Below, one piece after another: positions 54,077-62,538 of a stretch of 64,000 bases of DNA. Below the pieces are notes generated by a model. That model saw only the letters and a program-made list of their open reading frames with translations. It made no database searches and was not told where the DNA came from. Position numbers and translations under genes: made by a program. This stretch comes from Streptomyces dengpaensis (GTDB taxonomy: Bacteria; Actinomycetota; Actinomycetes; Streptomycetales; Streptomycetaceae), in contig NZ_CP026652.1 of assembly GCF_002946835.1 (NCBI RefSeq), positions 4,836,001 through 4,900,000 of the forward strand, read 5' to 3'. Numbering within the stretch: the stretch's first letter is position 1; every line of letters begins with the position of its first letter.

Positions 54077-54538
54077 GTGCAGGTGCTTCAAGTGCAGCTG
54101 GAGATCCGGCCCGACCCCGCGGAGGTGGGGCGAGCCCGGCGATGGACCCGTTCGCGGCTCACCGGGTCCGGGATAGAGGCCGATGAACCGCTCGCCGAGA
54201 CGCTGATCCTGCTCGTCTCCGAACTCGTCACCAACGCCGTGGTGCACACCGGCTGTCCGGCCGTGCTGCGGCTGTCCCTGCCGCGCGGGGCCGAGTCCGA
54301 CACCGTCCGCCTGGAGGTGGCCGACTCCAGCGCCCGGCCGCCGGCCCCCCGGCACGCCGACGGCGACGAGACCAACGGCCGTGGCCTGGAACTGGTCGAC
54401 GGCCTCGCGGACCGCTGGGGCTGGAACCCCGAGGGTGCGGGCAAACGCATCTGGTGCGAGGTGGACCGCTGCAACTCGGGTGCCGCGACGGGGGCCGCGT
54501 ATCCGGCGTACGAGGACTTCGCGTACGAGGCGGTGTAG
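54077..54538 (+). CDS. Anti-sigma-type ATP-binding regulatory protein (HATPase_c_2)
   Basis: A 153-residue protein of the SpoIIAB/RsbW-like HATPase_c_2 family. The N-box is ETLILLVSELVTNAVVHT; LRLEVADSS and GRGLELVDGLADRWGW are the G1 and G2 boxes. There is no C-terminal sigma-binding extension beyond the fold. Streptomyces encodes dozens of these, which act as kinase-like antagonists of STAS proteins, such as the one at 47541. The GTG at 54077 lies a few bases after a stop. Confidence 0.85.
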   Translation: MQVLQVQLEIRPDPAEVGRARRWTRSRLTGSGIEADEPLAETLILLVSELVTNAVVHTGCPAVLRLSLPRGAESDTVRLEVADSSARPPAPRHADGDETNGRGLELVDGLADRWGWNPEGAGKRIWCEVDRCNSGAATGAAYPAYEDFAYEAV

Positions 54539-54948
54539 GCGCCGGCGGGGCATGAAGCCCGGGACTTTGCGCGCGGGTGGGTGCACGGGTGTGTGCAGGT
54601 ACGCACGCACCACCTGTACAGGGCCGCGGTTCTGACCGAATGCGCCCTGGCGTGCTTCCGTACGCGCCGTCGCAAAGGGGATGTGAAGTGATAAATCCCC
54701 GAACGGGTGTTGACGTGACGTGTCCGTTTGATCACGCTTGTGTTCAGCGATTCGCCGCGAGGGGACGGCGAGGATTTCGGTGACGGGAGTCCTCGGCGAG
54801 AGTGGGTCGCGATTCGGCGTCGGCTCCTACAGGGCCAGGAGGAGCAGGGCGGGTACGCCGGAGTCGGACGGCGGCGCGCGGTGCCGTGCTCGGGGCGAGC
54901 AGCGACGCGCCGCCGTCCGGCCGTACGCCAGGGCGGGGCGACCGCCAG
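54539..54948. other. 410-bp convergent region with a large hairpin
   Basis: Between the ends of two convergent genes. A 13-bp perfect inverted repeat (GGACGGCGGCGCG at 54865-54877, CGCGCCGCCGTCC at 54906-54918) can act as a bidirectional terminator. The rest shows nothing recognisable. Confidence 0.6.
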
Positions 54949-55875
54949 TCAGAGCAGGGCGACCGGCGCCACCGGTGTGCCCGTACCGCCCACGAAGGGT
55001 TCGGGCATCGCTGACAGCAGGAAGGTGTAGCGCCCCTCTTCTCCACAGGCTGTGGACAACTCTTCGAGATTCCAGTTCTGGCCCTGAAGCATCCCCATCT
55101 CGACCAGGTGGAGCGCGTGCACGGGCAGCCACAGATCCTCGATCTCGGGCGGAAAGATCTCGAAGGTGAGGGTGTCGTTCGCGACCGCCGCGACATCGCG
55201 CGCGTGGAACCACTCCGGGGCCCGGACGGACAGCCCGGGTGACGGATACCCGTATCCGTGTCTGTCGCCCGCGAGATACACCTGGACCTGCCCCGTCCGT
55301 ACGAGGACGATGTCACCGGCCCGCACCCGCGCACCCGCCAACGCCTCCGCCGCGTCCAGGTCTTCGGGCGTCACGGCGTGCCCGCCGTCCAGCCGGTCCT
55401 CGCCCCGCGCTCGCGCGACGTCGAGCAGGACGCCGCGCGAGACGATGTGCCGGGGCTTGTCGATGCCGCTGAACTGGGCTCCGCCGTGCGGGGTGATGGT
55501 GTCCGCAGGGCGGCCGTTGTAGATCCTCCCGGAGTGGGAGACATGGGTGAGCGCGTCCCAATGGGTCGCCGCCTGGAGCCCCATGGTCACGGCGTCGTCG
55601 CTGCACGCGACGGTGCCGGGGCCGAAGATCTCCTGGTTGATCTGCACCATGGTGTGCAGCGGATTGACCCGCCCGGGGATCACGCCGGTCTGCACGCCGT
55701 CGTGCCGAAGGGGGAGGGCGAGAGGAACACGCCGTCCCGTACGGACGCTCGCCGCCGCCTTCCTTACGACCTCGTCGGTGATGAGATTCAGGGTCCCGAT
55801 CTCGTCGTCGGTGCCCCAGCGCCCCCAGTTGTTCACGCGCTTGGCGAGGCCCAGGAACTCGGCCGGCAGTGACAT
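54949..55875 (-). CDS. Cyclase-family hydrolase (kynurenine formamidase-like)
   Basis: A 308-residue cyclase-family protein. The family's metal motif HxGTHxD appears as AATHWDALTHVSHSGRIYNG, and GVLLDVARARG, RAGDIVLVRTGQ and DTLTFEIFPPE are normal for the group. Members hydrolyse amides or cyclic esters (kynurenine formamidase, isatin hydrolase). In this cluster a ring-opening or ester-cleaving step is plausible. GGGGAGGACTC precedes ATG 55875. It is divergent from the SDR operon, with two operator copies in the gap. Confidence 0.83.
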   Translation of the reverse strand: MSLPAEFLGLAKRVNNWGRWGTDDEIGTLNLITDEVVRKAAASVRTGRRVPLALPLRHDGVQTGVIPGRVNPLHTMVQINQEIFGPGTVACSDDAVTMGLQAATHWDALTHVSHSGRIYNGRPADTITPHGGAQFSGIDKPRHIVSRGVLLDVARARGEDRLDGGHAVTPEDLDAAEALAGARVRAGDIVLVRTGQVQVYLAGDRHGYGYPSPGLSVRAPEWFHARDVAAVANDTLTFEIFPPEIEDLWLPVHALHLVEMGMLQGQNWNLEELSTACGEEGRYTFLLSAMPEPFVGGTGTPVAPVALL

Positions 55876-55905
55876 GAGTCCTCCCCGGGGTCTTGTCTCC
55901 AGGCA

Positions 55906-55921
55906 TCTGACGGGTCGTAGA
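55906..55921. promoter_or_regulatory. Palindromic operator, site 3 (degenerate)
   Basis: TCTGACGGGTCGTAGA keeps the left half perfectly and part of the right half of the regulon motif. It lies 31 bp before the cyclase start. Confidence 0.45.
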
Positions 55922-55936
55922 ATCCCTCTCAACGAA

Positions 55937-55953
55937 TCTAACGGACCGTCAGA
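55937..55953. promoter_or_regulatory. Palindromic operator, site 4
   Basis: TCTAACGGACCGTCAGA matches the consensus at all but one base. It lies 22 bp before the SDR GTG. Confidence 0.7.
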
Positions 55954-55974
55954 AACTGCGGGAAGGGGCCGGGC

Positions 55975-56886
55975 GTGGGGAACTTCTTGGCAGGCAAGGT
56001 CATCGCCGTCACGGGAGCGGGACGGGGGATCGGCCGGGCCGTCGCCCTCGCCGCCGCGGCCGAGGGCGCGCGTGTCGTCGTCAACGACTACGGCGTCTCC
56101 ATCGAGGGCGCCGAGCCGACGAGTTCGGTCGCCGACGCCGTCGTCAAGGAGATCGAGGCGGCGGGCGGGGACGCGGTCGCGGTGGCTGACGACATCTCGA
56201 CGATGGCGGGCGGGCAACGGGTCGTCGACACCGCGCTGACGTCGTACGGGCGCCTGGACGGTGTGGTGTGCGTGGCGGGGATCCTGCGCGAGCGCATGCT
56301 CTTCAACATGTCCGAGGAGGAATGGGACCCGGTCGTCGCGACCCACCTCAAGGGCACGTTCACGGTGTTCCGGGCGGCGTCGGTGGTGATGCGCAAGCAA
56401 CGCTCGGGCACGCTGATCGGTTTCACCAGCGGTAACCATCAGGGGTCCGTCTCCCAGGCCAACTACAGCGCCGCGAAAGGCGGGGTCATCTCGCTCGTGC
56501 GGAGCGCGGCGCTGGGGCTGCACAAGTACGGGGTGACGGCGAACGCGGTCGCACCCGTGGCGCGTACGCGCATGTCCGCGAAGGTGCCGGTGGAGCTGAC
56601 GGAGATCGGCGAGCCCGAGGACGTCGCCGCACTGGTGGCCTATCTGCTCTCGGACCGCGCCCGCGAGCAGCGGATCACCGGGCAGGTGTACACCATCGCC
56701 GGCCCCAAGATCGCCGTATGGGCCCAGCCCCGCGAACTCCGGGCGGCGTACGCGGAGGGCTCCTGGACACCGGAGAAGATCGCGGACTTCCTGCCGGGGA
56801 CGGTGGGGGTGGATCCGATGCCGCTGCTGGAGCGGGTGGAGGCGATGGCTCGGGCGGCGGGGGAGGGGGCGCGGCCGAATGAGTAG
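55975..56886 (+). CDS. Short-chain dehydrogenase/reductase
   Basis: A 303-residue SDR. The cofactor motif TGAGRGIGRA is followed by the Asn-Asp of VVVNDYG. The catalytic Ser lies in FTSGNHQG and the Tyr-Lys pair in NYSAAKGG. It resembles 3-hydroxyacyl-CoA dehydrogenase-type SDRs with an extended C-terminus (PRELRAAYAEGSWTPEKIAD), close to a multifunctional type-2 enzyme domain in which an SCP2/hydratase segment is lost. It would oxidise a hydroxyacyl-CoA in the pathway. First gene of the right-hand operon (GTG 55975). Confidence 0.85.
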   Translation: MGNFLAGKVIAVTGAGRGIGRAVALAAAAEGARVVVNDYGVSIEGAEPTSSVADAVVKEIEAAGGDAVAVADDISTMAGGQRVVDTALTSYGRLDGVVCVAGILRERMLFNMSEEEWDPVVATHLKGTFTVFRAASVVMRKQRSGTLIGFTSGNHQGSVSQANYSAAKGGVISLVRSAALGLHKYGVTANAVAPVARTRMSAKVPVELTEIGEPEDVAALVAYLLSDRAREQRITGQVYTIAGPKIAVWAQPRELRAAYAEGSWTPEKIADFLPGTVGVDPMPLLERVEAMARAAGEGARPNE

Positions 56887-57022
56887 GTTTTTCGCCCCCT
56901 CCGCCCCTACCCGTCACGTCCTTGAGGGCCGCCCCCAAACCCCCGTGTCGCGCTGAACGCGCTCGTCCCCAAACGCCGGACGGGCTGCAAATACGGGACG
57001 GGCAGGGGCGGAGGGGGCGAAA
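56887..57022. repeat. Dispersed intergenic repeat, copy C, inverted pair
   Basis: From 56887 the repeat is inverted (TTTTTCGCCCCCTCCGCCCC ... AACGCCGGACGGGCT), and from about 56990 a second, partial right block follows in direct orientation (ATACGGGACGGGCAGGGGCG GAGGGGGCGAAAC). The two right-hand ends therefore face each other head-out, as if two copies had met or a rearrangement had occurred. Confidence 0.85.
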
Positions 57023-57030
57023 CAAAATCG

Positions 57031-58200
57031 GTGGCCCAACGTGAGGCGGAAACAGTGGAGTTCGGATTCGCTCCGGAGGACGAGGGATTCCGGCGGGAGG
57101 CGCGGGCGTGGCTCGAGGAGCATCTCGACGCCGGGCCCCCCGCTCGCCAGGACTGGGAGCGGGCGCTCGGCCGGGGCGGCTGGATCGGCCTCGGGTGGAC
57201 CGAGGGCGGGTACGGCAACCGGCAGGCGACCCTGACCCAACAGGTCGTCTGGGCCGAGGAGTACGCGCACGCGAACGCCCCCACCCGCTCGGGCCACATC
57301 GGCGAAAACCTCCTGGCCCCCACCCTCATCGCCCACGGCACCCAGGAACAGAAGGCCCGCTTCCTCCCCACCGTCGCCCGAGGCGAGGAACTCTGGTGCC
57401 AGGGATACAGCGAACCGGGCGCGGGTTCGGATCTGGCAGGCGTGCGGACGACAGCCGTCCGGGACACCGACACGTACCACATCACGGGCCAGAAGATCTG
57501 GACCTCCCTGGCCCACGAGGCGGACTGGTGCTTCGTCCTCGCCCGTACGCAACCGGAGTCCACCCGCCACCACGGTCTGTCCTTCCTCCTCGTCCCCATG
57601 GACCAGCCGGGCCGCGTCGAGGTCCGCCCGATCCGCCAGTTGACCGGCACGAGCGAGTTCAACGAGGTCTTCTTCGACGGTGCGGTGGCACGCGCCGAGC
57701 ACCTGGTCGGCGGCGAGGGAAACGGCTGGCACGTCGCGATGAGCCTCCTCGGCTTCGAGCGGGGCGTGTCGACCCTGGCCCAACAGATCGGCTTCGCCGA
57801 GGAGTTGGGGCGAGTTGTCGAGACAGCCGTCGAGACCGGCGCCGTCGCCGATCCCGTCGTACGCGACCGGATCGTACGTCAGTGGGCCGAACTGCGGACG
57901 ATGCGCTGGAACGCCCTGCGCACGCTGGGCGGCCGGACGGATCCGGGGGCGCCCAGCGTGGCGAAGCTGCTGTGGGGCGGCTGGCATCGGCGGCTCGGTG
58001 AGCTGGCGATGCAGGTACGCGGCGCCGCGGCGGCGGTGGGGCCGGTGGACTGGGCGGCGGCAGCGCCGTACGAACTGGACGCGTTCCAGCACCTGTTCCT
58101 GTTCAGCCGGGCCGACACGATCTACGGCGGCTCGGACGAGATCCAGCGCACGATCATCGCCGAGCGGGTGCTCGGCCTGCCGCGGGAACCGAAGGGCTGA
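57031..58200 (+). CDS. Acyl-CoA dehydrogenase
   Basis: A 389-residue ACAD. GWTEGGYGNRQATLTQQVVWAEE, WCQGYSEPGAGSDLAGVRT, GQKIWTSLAHEADWC and YGGSDEIQRTIIAERVLGLPRE are complete, and the domain order is normal. It shares the WCQG(F/Y)SEPGAGSDLA wording of the dehydrogenase at 51534, so the two are probably paralogues of one subfamily. GTG 57031 follows the repeat; the gene is probably in the operon with the SDR and the zinc alcohol dehydrogenase. Confidence 0.87.
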   Translation: MAQREAETVEFGFAPEDEGFRREARAWLEEHLDAGPPARQDWERALGRGGWIGLGWTEGGYGNRQATLTQQVVWAEEYAHANAPTRSGHIGENLLAPTLIAHGTQEQKARFLPTVARGEELWCQGYSEPGAGSDLAGVRTTAVRDTDTYHITGQKIWTSLAHEADWCFVLARTQPESTRHHGLSFLLVPMDQPGRVEVRPIRQLTGTSEFNEVFFDGAVARAEHLVGGEGNGWHVAMSLLGFERGVSTLAQQIGFAEELGRVVETAVETGAVADPVVRDRIVRQWAELRTMRWNALRTLGGRTDPGAPSVAKLLWGGWHRRLGELAMQVRGAAAAVGPVDWAAAAPYELDAFQHLFLFSRADTIYGGSDEIQRTIIAERVLGLPREPKG

Positions 58201-58210
58201 GGGAGTCGCG

Positions 58211-59260
58211 ATGCGAGGCGTGATCTTCGATGGGAAGCGGCCCCAGGCCGTGGACGACCTGGAGATACGGGACCCAGGACCCGGCGAGGTATTGGTGGCG
58301 ATCTCGGCGGCCGGGCTCTGCCACAGCGATCTCTCTGTGGTGGACGGGACCATACCGTTCCCCGTTCCGGTGGTCCTCGGCCATGAGGGCGCGGGCGTGG
58401 TGGAGGCGGTGGGTGTGGGCGTCACCCATGTCCAGCCCGGCGACCATGTGTCGCTGTCCACGCTCGCCAACTGCGGGGCCTGCGCCGAGTGCGACCGGGG
58501 ACGACCGACGATGTGCCGCAAGGCGATCGGGAAGCCGCGGCAACCGTTCACGCGGGGCGGCCGGCCGCTGTACCAGTTCGCGTCCAACTCGGCTTTCGCG
58601 GAACGGACGTTGGTGAAGGCGGTGCAGGCGGTCCGGATTCCGGAAGACATCCCCCTGACGTCCGCGGCGCTGATCGGCTGCGGGGTCCTGACGGGCATGG
58701 GGGCGGTACTGAACCGCGCCCGCGTGGACCGGGGCGACAACGTCCTGGTCATCGGCACGGGCGGCATAGGCCTCAACGTCCTCCAGGGCGCGCGGATCGC
58801 GGGCGCCCTGAAGATCGTCGCGGTCGACTCCAACCCCGCGAAGGAGTCCCTGGCCCGCCAGTTCGGCGCGACCCACTTCCTGACCTCCACGGAGGGCGTG
58901 AAGGACATCCTCCCCACCGGCGCCCACCACGCCTTCGAATGCGTCGGCCGTGTCGAACTCATCCGCCAGGCCATCGACTCACTCGACCGCCACGGCCAGG
59001 CCGTCCTCCTCGGCGTCCCCCCGGCAACGGCCGAGGCCTCCTTCCTCGTCTCCTCCATGTACCTGGACAAGTCCATCCTCGGCTGCCGCTACGGCTCCTC
59101 CCGCCCCCAACGCGACATCGCCCTGTACGCCGAGCTGTACCGCGAAGGCCGCTTGCTCCTGGACGAGTTGGTGACGGCGACTTATCCGGTGGAGGACTTC
59201 GAGAAGGCGACGGAGGACGCACATGAGGGGAGGGTGGCGAGGGCGGTGCTGACGTTCTGA
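58211..59260 (+). CDS. Zinc-dependent alcohol dehydrogenase
   Basis: A 349-residue medium-chain ADH. The catalytic zinc ligands are Cys in ISAAGLCHSDLS and HE in VLGHEGAGVV. The structural zinc loop NCGACAECDRGRPTMC has four Cys. The NAD site is VIGTGGIGLNVLQGARI. It would oxidise an alcohol, or act on a CoA-derived aldehyde, in the same pathway. GGGAGTCGCG precedes ATG 58211, 10 bp after the previous stop. Confidence 0.9.
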   Translation: MRGVIFDGKRPQAVDDLEIRDPGPGEVLVAISAAGLCHSDLSVVDGTIPFPVPVVLGHEGAGVVEAVGVGVTHVQPGDHVSLSTLANCGACAECDRGRPTMCRKAIGKPRQPFTRGGRPLYQFASNSAFAERTLVKAVQAVRIPEDIPLTSAALIGCGVLTGMGAVLNRARVDRGDNVLVIGTGGIGLNVLQGARIAGALKIVAVDSNPAKESLARQFGATHFLTSTEGVKDILPTGAHHAFECVGRVELIRQAIDSLDRHGQAVLLGVPPATAEASFLVSSMYLDKSILGCRYGSSRPQRDIALYAELYREGRLLLDELVTATYPVEDFEKATEDAHEGRVARAVLTF

Positions 59261-59267
59261 ATCTTTT

Positions 59268-59367
59268 AGCCCGTCCGGCGTTTGAGGACGAGCGCGAAGC
59301 GCGATACAGGGGGTTTGGGGGGCGGAGCCCCCAGATACGGGACGGGCAGGGGCGGAGGGGGCGAACA
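59268..59367. repeat. Dispersed intergenic repeat, copy D
   Basis: Nearly the same as copy A: CCGTCCGGCGTTTGAGGACG, then AGCGCGAAGCGCGATA, then GGGGGCGGAGCCCCC, then ACGGGACGGGCAGGGGCGG. It follows the Zn-ADH stop codon. Confidence 0.9.
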
Positions 59368-59370
59368 ACC

Positions 59371-60396
59371 CTAAGAGCCGGACCGGCTCCCGGACCCCGC
59401 CCGGAACGTCCGCCGATACGTAGTGGGAGTGACCCCGAGCACCGTCTGCAGATGCTGACGCATCGACTGGGCCGTGCCGAATCCGGCATCCCGCGCCACC
59501 TGATCGATCGACAGGTCGCTGGACTCCAGCAGATGCCGGGCCCGTTCGACGCGCTGCTGGGTGAGCCAGTGCCCGGGGCTGACGCCGACCTCCTCGCGGA
59601 ACCGGCGCGTGAAGGTGCGTACGGACATCGACTCCCGCTCGGCCATGTCTCGCAGCTGGATCGGCTCGTGGAGGCGGCCGAGGGCCCAGGCGCGGGCGGC
59701 GGTCGTGGTGGCCGCCTGTGCCTCCGGCACCGGACGCTGGATGTACTGCGCCTGGCCGCCGTCGCGGTGCGGCGGAACGACGGTACGGCGGGCCACATCG
59801 TTGGCGACGGCGGCGCCGTGGTCGCGGCGTACGAGATGGAGGCACAGGTCGATCCCGGCCGCGACACCGGCGGAGGTGAGGACGTCACCGTCGTCGATGA
59901 AGAGCACGTCGGCGTCGACCCGGATCTTCGGGAAGAGCTGCTGGAAGTGCTCCGCGTGCATCCAGTGCGTGGTGGCCGGGCGGCCGTCGAGATAGCCGGC
60001 GGCGGCGAGGATGTATCCGCCGGTGCAGATGGAGACGAGACGAGTGCCGGGGCGGACGTGGGCGAGGGCGGCGGCCAGTTCGGGGGTGAGCACACCTTCC
60101 TCGTGGACGGGGCCGAGCTCGTACGACGTGGGGATGACGACGGTGTCGGCGGTGGCCAGCGTCTCCGGGCCGTTGCCGACCAGGACGGCGAAGTCGGCGT
60201 CCGTCTGGACGGGGCCGGGCGGCCGGATCGAGCAGGTGACGACGTCGTACAGGCTGCGGCCGTCCGCGTCGCGCGCCTTGCCGAAGATGCGCTGCGGGAT
60301 GCCCAGCTCGAAGGGCAGCAGCCCGTCGAGGGCGAGAACGACAACGCGGTGTCTGGAGGGCGCGTTCGGCGCGGGTGATGCCTGCTGTTCGTCCAT
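59371..60396 (-). CDS. GlxA-family AraC-type transcriptional regulator
   Basis: A 341-residue regulator. The N-terminal DJ-1/PfpI-like domain (VVVLALDGLLPFELGIPQRIFG; SICTGGYILAAAGYLDGRPATTHW) has the Cys of an amidase-like elbow (ICTGG). The C-terminal AraC DNA-binding domain has IQLRDMAERESMSVRTFTRRFREEVGVSPGHWL and VARDAGFGTAQSMRQHLQTVLG. Such proteins respond to small ligands and usually regulate neighbours. The MFS gene is divergent, so this is its likely regulator. ATG 60396. Confidence 0.88.
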   Translation of the reverse strand: MDEQQASPAPNAPSRHRVVVLALDGLLPFELGIPQRIFGKARDADGRSLYDVVTCSIRPPGPVQTDADFAVLVGNGPETLATADTVVIPTSYELGPVHEEGVLTPELAAALAHVRPGTRLVSICTGGYILAAAGYLDGRPATTHWMHAEHFQQLFPKIRVDADVLFIDDGDVLTSAGVAAGIDLCLHLVRRDHGAAVANDVARRTVVPPHRDGGQAQYIQRPVPEAQAATTTAARAWALGRLHEPIQLRDMAERESMSVRTFTRRFREEVGVSPGHWLTQQRVERARHLLESSDLSIDQVARDAGFGTAQSMRQHLQTVLGVTPTTYRRTFRAGSGSRSGS

Positions 60397-60467
60397 GGCC
60401 CGATCCTAGCGAATGCTGACCTTTGAGCCACTCGCTCGGGCGTACTCCATCCCTGAAGCTCTATGTC

Positions 60468-61805
60468 GTGACCCAGACAACCGAAGCCACCTCAGCCGCA
60501 GAGGACTCCCGACCTCGACCCCGGTTCACCCGCCCCTTCGGGCGCCGCATCCACCGGGCGTGGTTCGTGGCGGCCGTCACTTTCGTGACGATCCTCGGCG
60601 CCGCGGCCTTCCGTTCGCTCCCGGGGCTGCTGATCGATCCGCTGCACGATGAGTTCGACTGGTCGCGCGGCACGATCGGCGCGGCGGTCTCGGTCAACCT
60701 CGCGCTGTACGGGCTGACGGCACCGTTCGCGGCCGCGCTGATGGACCGCTTCGGCATCCGGCGCGTGGTGGCGGTCGCCCTGACGGTGATCGCGCTCGGT
60801 TCCGGGCTGACCGTCTGGATGACGGCGGCCTGGCAGCTTCTGCTCTGCTGGGGCCTGTTGGTGGGCGTGGGCTCCGGTTCGATGGCGCTGGCCTTCGCGG
60901 CGACGGTCACGAACCGCTGGTTCACGACGCGGAAGGGCCTGGTGACGGGCATCCTGACGGCGGCCTCGGCGTCGGGACAGTTGATCTTCCTGCCGATGCT
61001 CTCCTGGATCGTCACCGAGCACGACTGGCGCCCCGCCGCGGTGACAGTGGCCCTCGCCGCCCTCGCCGTCGTCCCCTTCGTATGGCTGCTGCTGCGCGAC
61101 CACCCGGCGGACGTGGGCCAGAAGCCGTACGGGGCGAAGGAGTTCGTGCCGAAGCCCGAGCCGGCGCGGGGAGCCGCCCGGCGCGCGGTGACCGTCCTGT
61201 TCTCCGCGGTCCGCACGGGTCCCTTCTGGCTGCTGGCGGGGACGTTCGCGATCTGCGGTGCCTCGACGAACGGTCTGATCCAGACGCACTTCGTGCCCGC
61301 GGCCCACGACCACGGCATGCCGATCACGGCGGCCGCCTCGCTCCTCGCGGTCATCGGCGTCTTCGACGTGGTCGGAACGATCGCCTCCGGGTGGTTCACC
61401 GACCGCTTCGAGCCCCGCCGGCTGCTGGCGGTGTACTACGCCCTGCGCGGCATCTCGCTCCTCTTCCTCCCCATGCTCCTGGCCCCGACGGTGCACCCCC
61501 CGATGATCTTCTTCATCGTCTTCTACGGCCTCGACTGGGTCGCCACGGTGCCGCCCACCCTGGCCCTGTGCCGCGAGCAGTACGGCGAGGACAGCGCCAT
61601 CGTCTTCGGCTGGGTCCTCGCCTCCCACCAGGTCGGCGCCGCCCTCGTCGCCTTCCTCGGCGGCGTCGCACGGGATGTCTTCGGCTCGTACGACGTGGTC
61701 TGGTACGCCTCGGGCGCACTGTGCGCGGCGGCGGCGCTGATGGCGCTGGTGATCCGCCGCCGACGGCCGGTCCAGATGATGCCCGCGCCGGCGACGGCCG
61801 CCTGA
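60468..61805 (+). CDS. MFS transporter
   Basis: A 445-residue carrier of 12 predicted helices. LLIDPLHDEFDWSRGTIGAAVS resembles the monocarboxylate/oxalate type, and FAAALMDRFGIRRVVAVALTV is the loop 2-3 motif. ASGWFTDRFEPRRLLAVYY marks the second-half loop, and the central cytosolic loop holds PADVGQKPYGAKEFVPKPEPA. It could import the acid fed to the ligases or export an intermediate. The start is uncertain; TTG 60423 would add 15 residues. Divergent from the GlxA/AraC gene. Confidence 0.85.
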   Translation: MTQTTEATSAAEDSRPRPRFTRPFGRRIHRAWFVAAVTFVTILGAAAFRSLPGLLIDPLHDEFDWSRGTIGAAVSVNLALYGLTAPFAAALMDRFGIRRVVAVALTVIALGSGLTVWMTAAWQLLLCWGLLVGVGSGSMALAFAATVTNRWFTTRKGLVTGILTAASASGQLIFLPMLSWIVTEHDWRPAAVTVALAALAVVPFVWLLLRDHPADVGQKPYGAKEFVPKPEPARGAARRAVTVLFSAVRTGPFWLLAGTFAICGASTNGLIQTHFVPAAHDHGMPITAAASLLAVIGVFDVVGTIASGWFTDRFEPRRLLAVYYALRGISLLFLPMLLAPTVHPPMIFFIVFYGLDWVATVPPTLALCREQYGEDSAIVFGWVLASHQVGAALVAFLGGVARDVFGSYDVVWYASGALCAAAALMALVIRRRRPVQMMPAPATAA

Positions 61806-61849
61806 ACCCGCACAACGGACCTGCAGGACGCACCTGCAGGACGCACCTG

Positions 61850-62455
61850 CTAGACGAACCGCCCCTTGTGGAACAGCAGTGGCGCCACGTCGTCGTCGCC
61901 GGTGCCGAGCGCGTCCACCCGGCCGACCACGATGAGGTGATCCCCGCCCGTGTGCACCGCATGGATCGTGCAGTCGATCCACGCCGCGGCGCCCGCGAGG
62001 CGGGGCGAGCCGGAGACCGGCGCCGCGTCGTACACGACCCCGGCGAACTTGTCCGCGCCGCTCACCGCGAAGCCGCGGCACAGCTCGCCCTGGTGCGCCC
62101 CGAGGACGTTCACACAGAAGGCGCCCGCGCGCGCGATCCGCGGCCAGGTCGTCGACGTACGGCCGACCATGAAGCAGACCAGCGGAGGGTCGAGGGAGAG
62201 GGAGGAGAAGGACTGGCAGGCGAAACCCGCGGGGCCCGGGTCGCCGTCGGCGGCCGCTGCGGTGACAACGGTCACGCCGGTCGCGAAGTTCCCCAGGACT
62301 CGGCGGAATTCGGCCTGATCGACCGGCGCGCGTTCGTCGTCGCCGACCGCGCGCAGTTCCGGGCGCGGCAACGCCTCCACGGGCCTCGCGGCGGCGGGGA
62401 CTCCGGCCGACCTGAGGTAGCGGACCGCGGCGGCGGCCATCCCTGCGTGTCCCAT
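61850..62455 (-). CDS. Flavin reductase (HpaC-like)
   Basis: A 201-residue flavin reductase-domain protein. FRRVLGNFATGVTVVTA, GPAGFACQSFSSLSLDPPLVCFMV, GAFCVNVLGAHQGELCRGFA and HTGGDHLIVVGRVDAL are the family's core. It would supply reduced FMN/FAD to a two-component monooxygenase, which is not encoded nearby in the window. ATG 62455 was chosen because GGGTGG precedes it; ATG 62467 is possible. A palindromic operator lies at 62472-62488, just upstream. Confidence 0.87.
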   Translation of the reverse strand: MGHAGMAAAAVRYLRSAGVPAAARPVEALPRPELRAVGDDERAPVDQAEFRRVLGNFATGVTVVTAAAADGDPGPAGFACQSFSSLSLDPPLVCFMVGRTSTTWPRIARAGAFCVNVLGAHQGELCRGFAVSGADKFAGVVYDAAPVSGSPRLAGAAAWIDCTIHAVHTGGDHLIVVGRVDALGTGDDDVAPLLFHKGRFV

Positions 62456-62471
62456 CACGCCACCCATTGAA

Positions 62472-62488
62472 GCTGATGGGCCGTCAGA
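62472..62488. promoter_or_regulatory. Palindromic operator, site 5
   Basis: GCTGATGGGCCGTCAGA, with CTGATGG/CCGTCAG as inverted arms. It sits between the flavin reductase and the membrane protein gene, just upstream of the former. Confidence 0.6.
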
Positions 62489-62538
62489 TGAGAAGGGGTG
62501 TGCAAAGACCGGTGGCGGCCTGCGCATACGCTCCCGGC

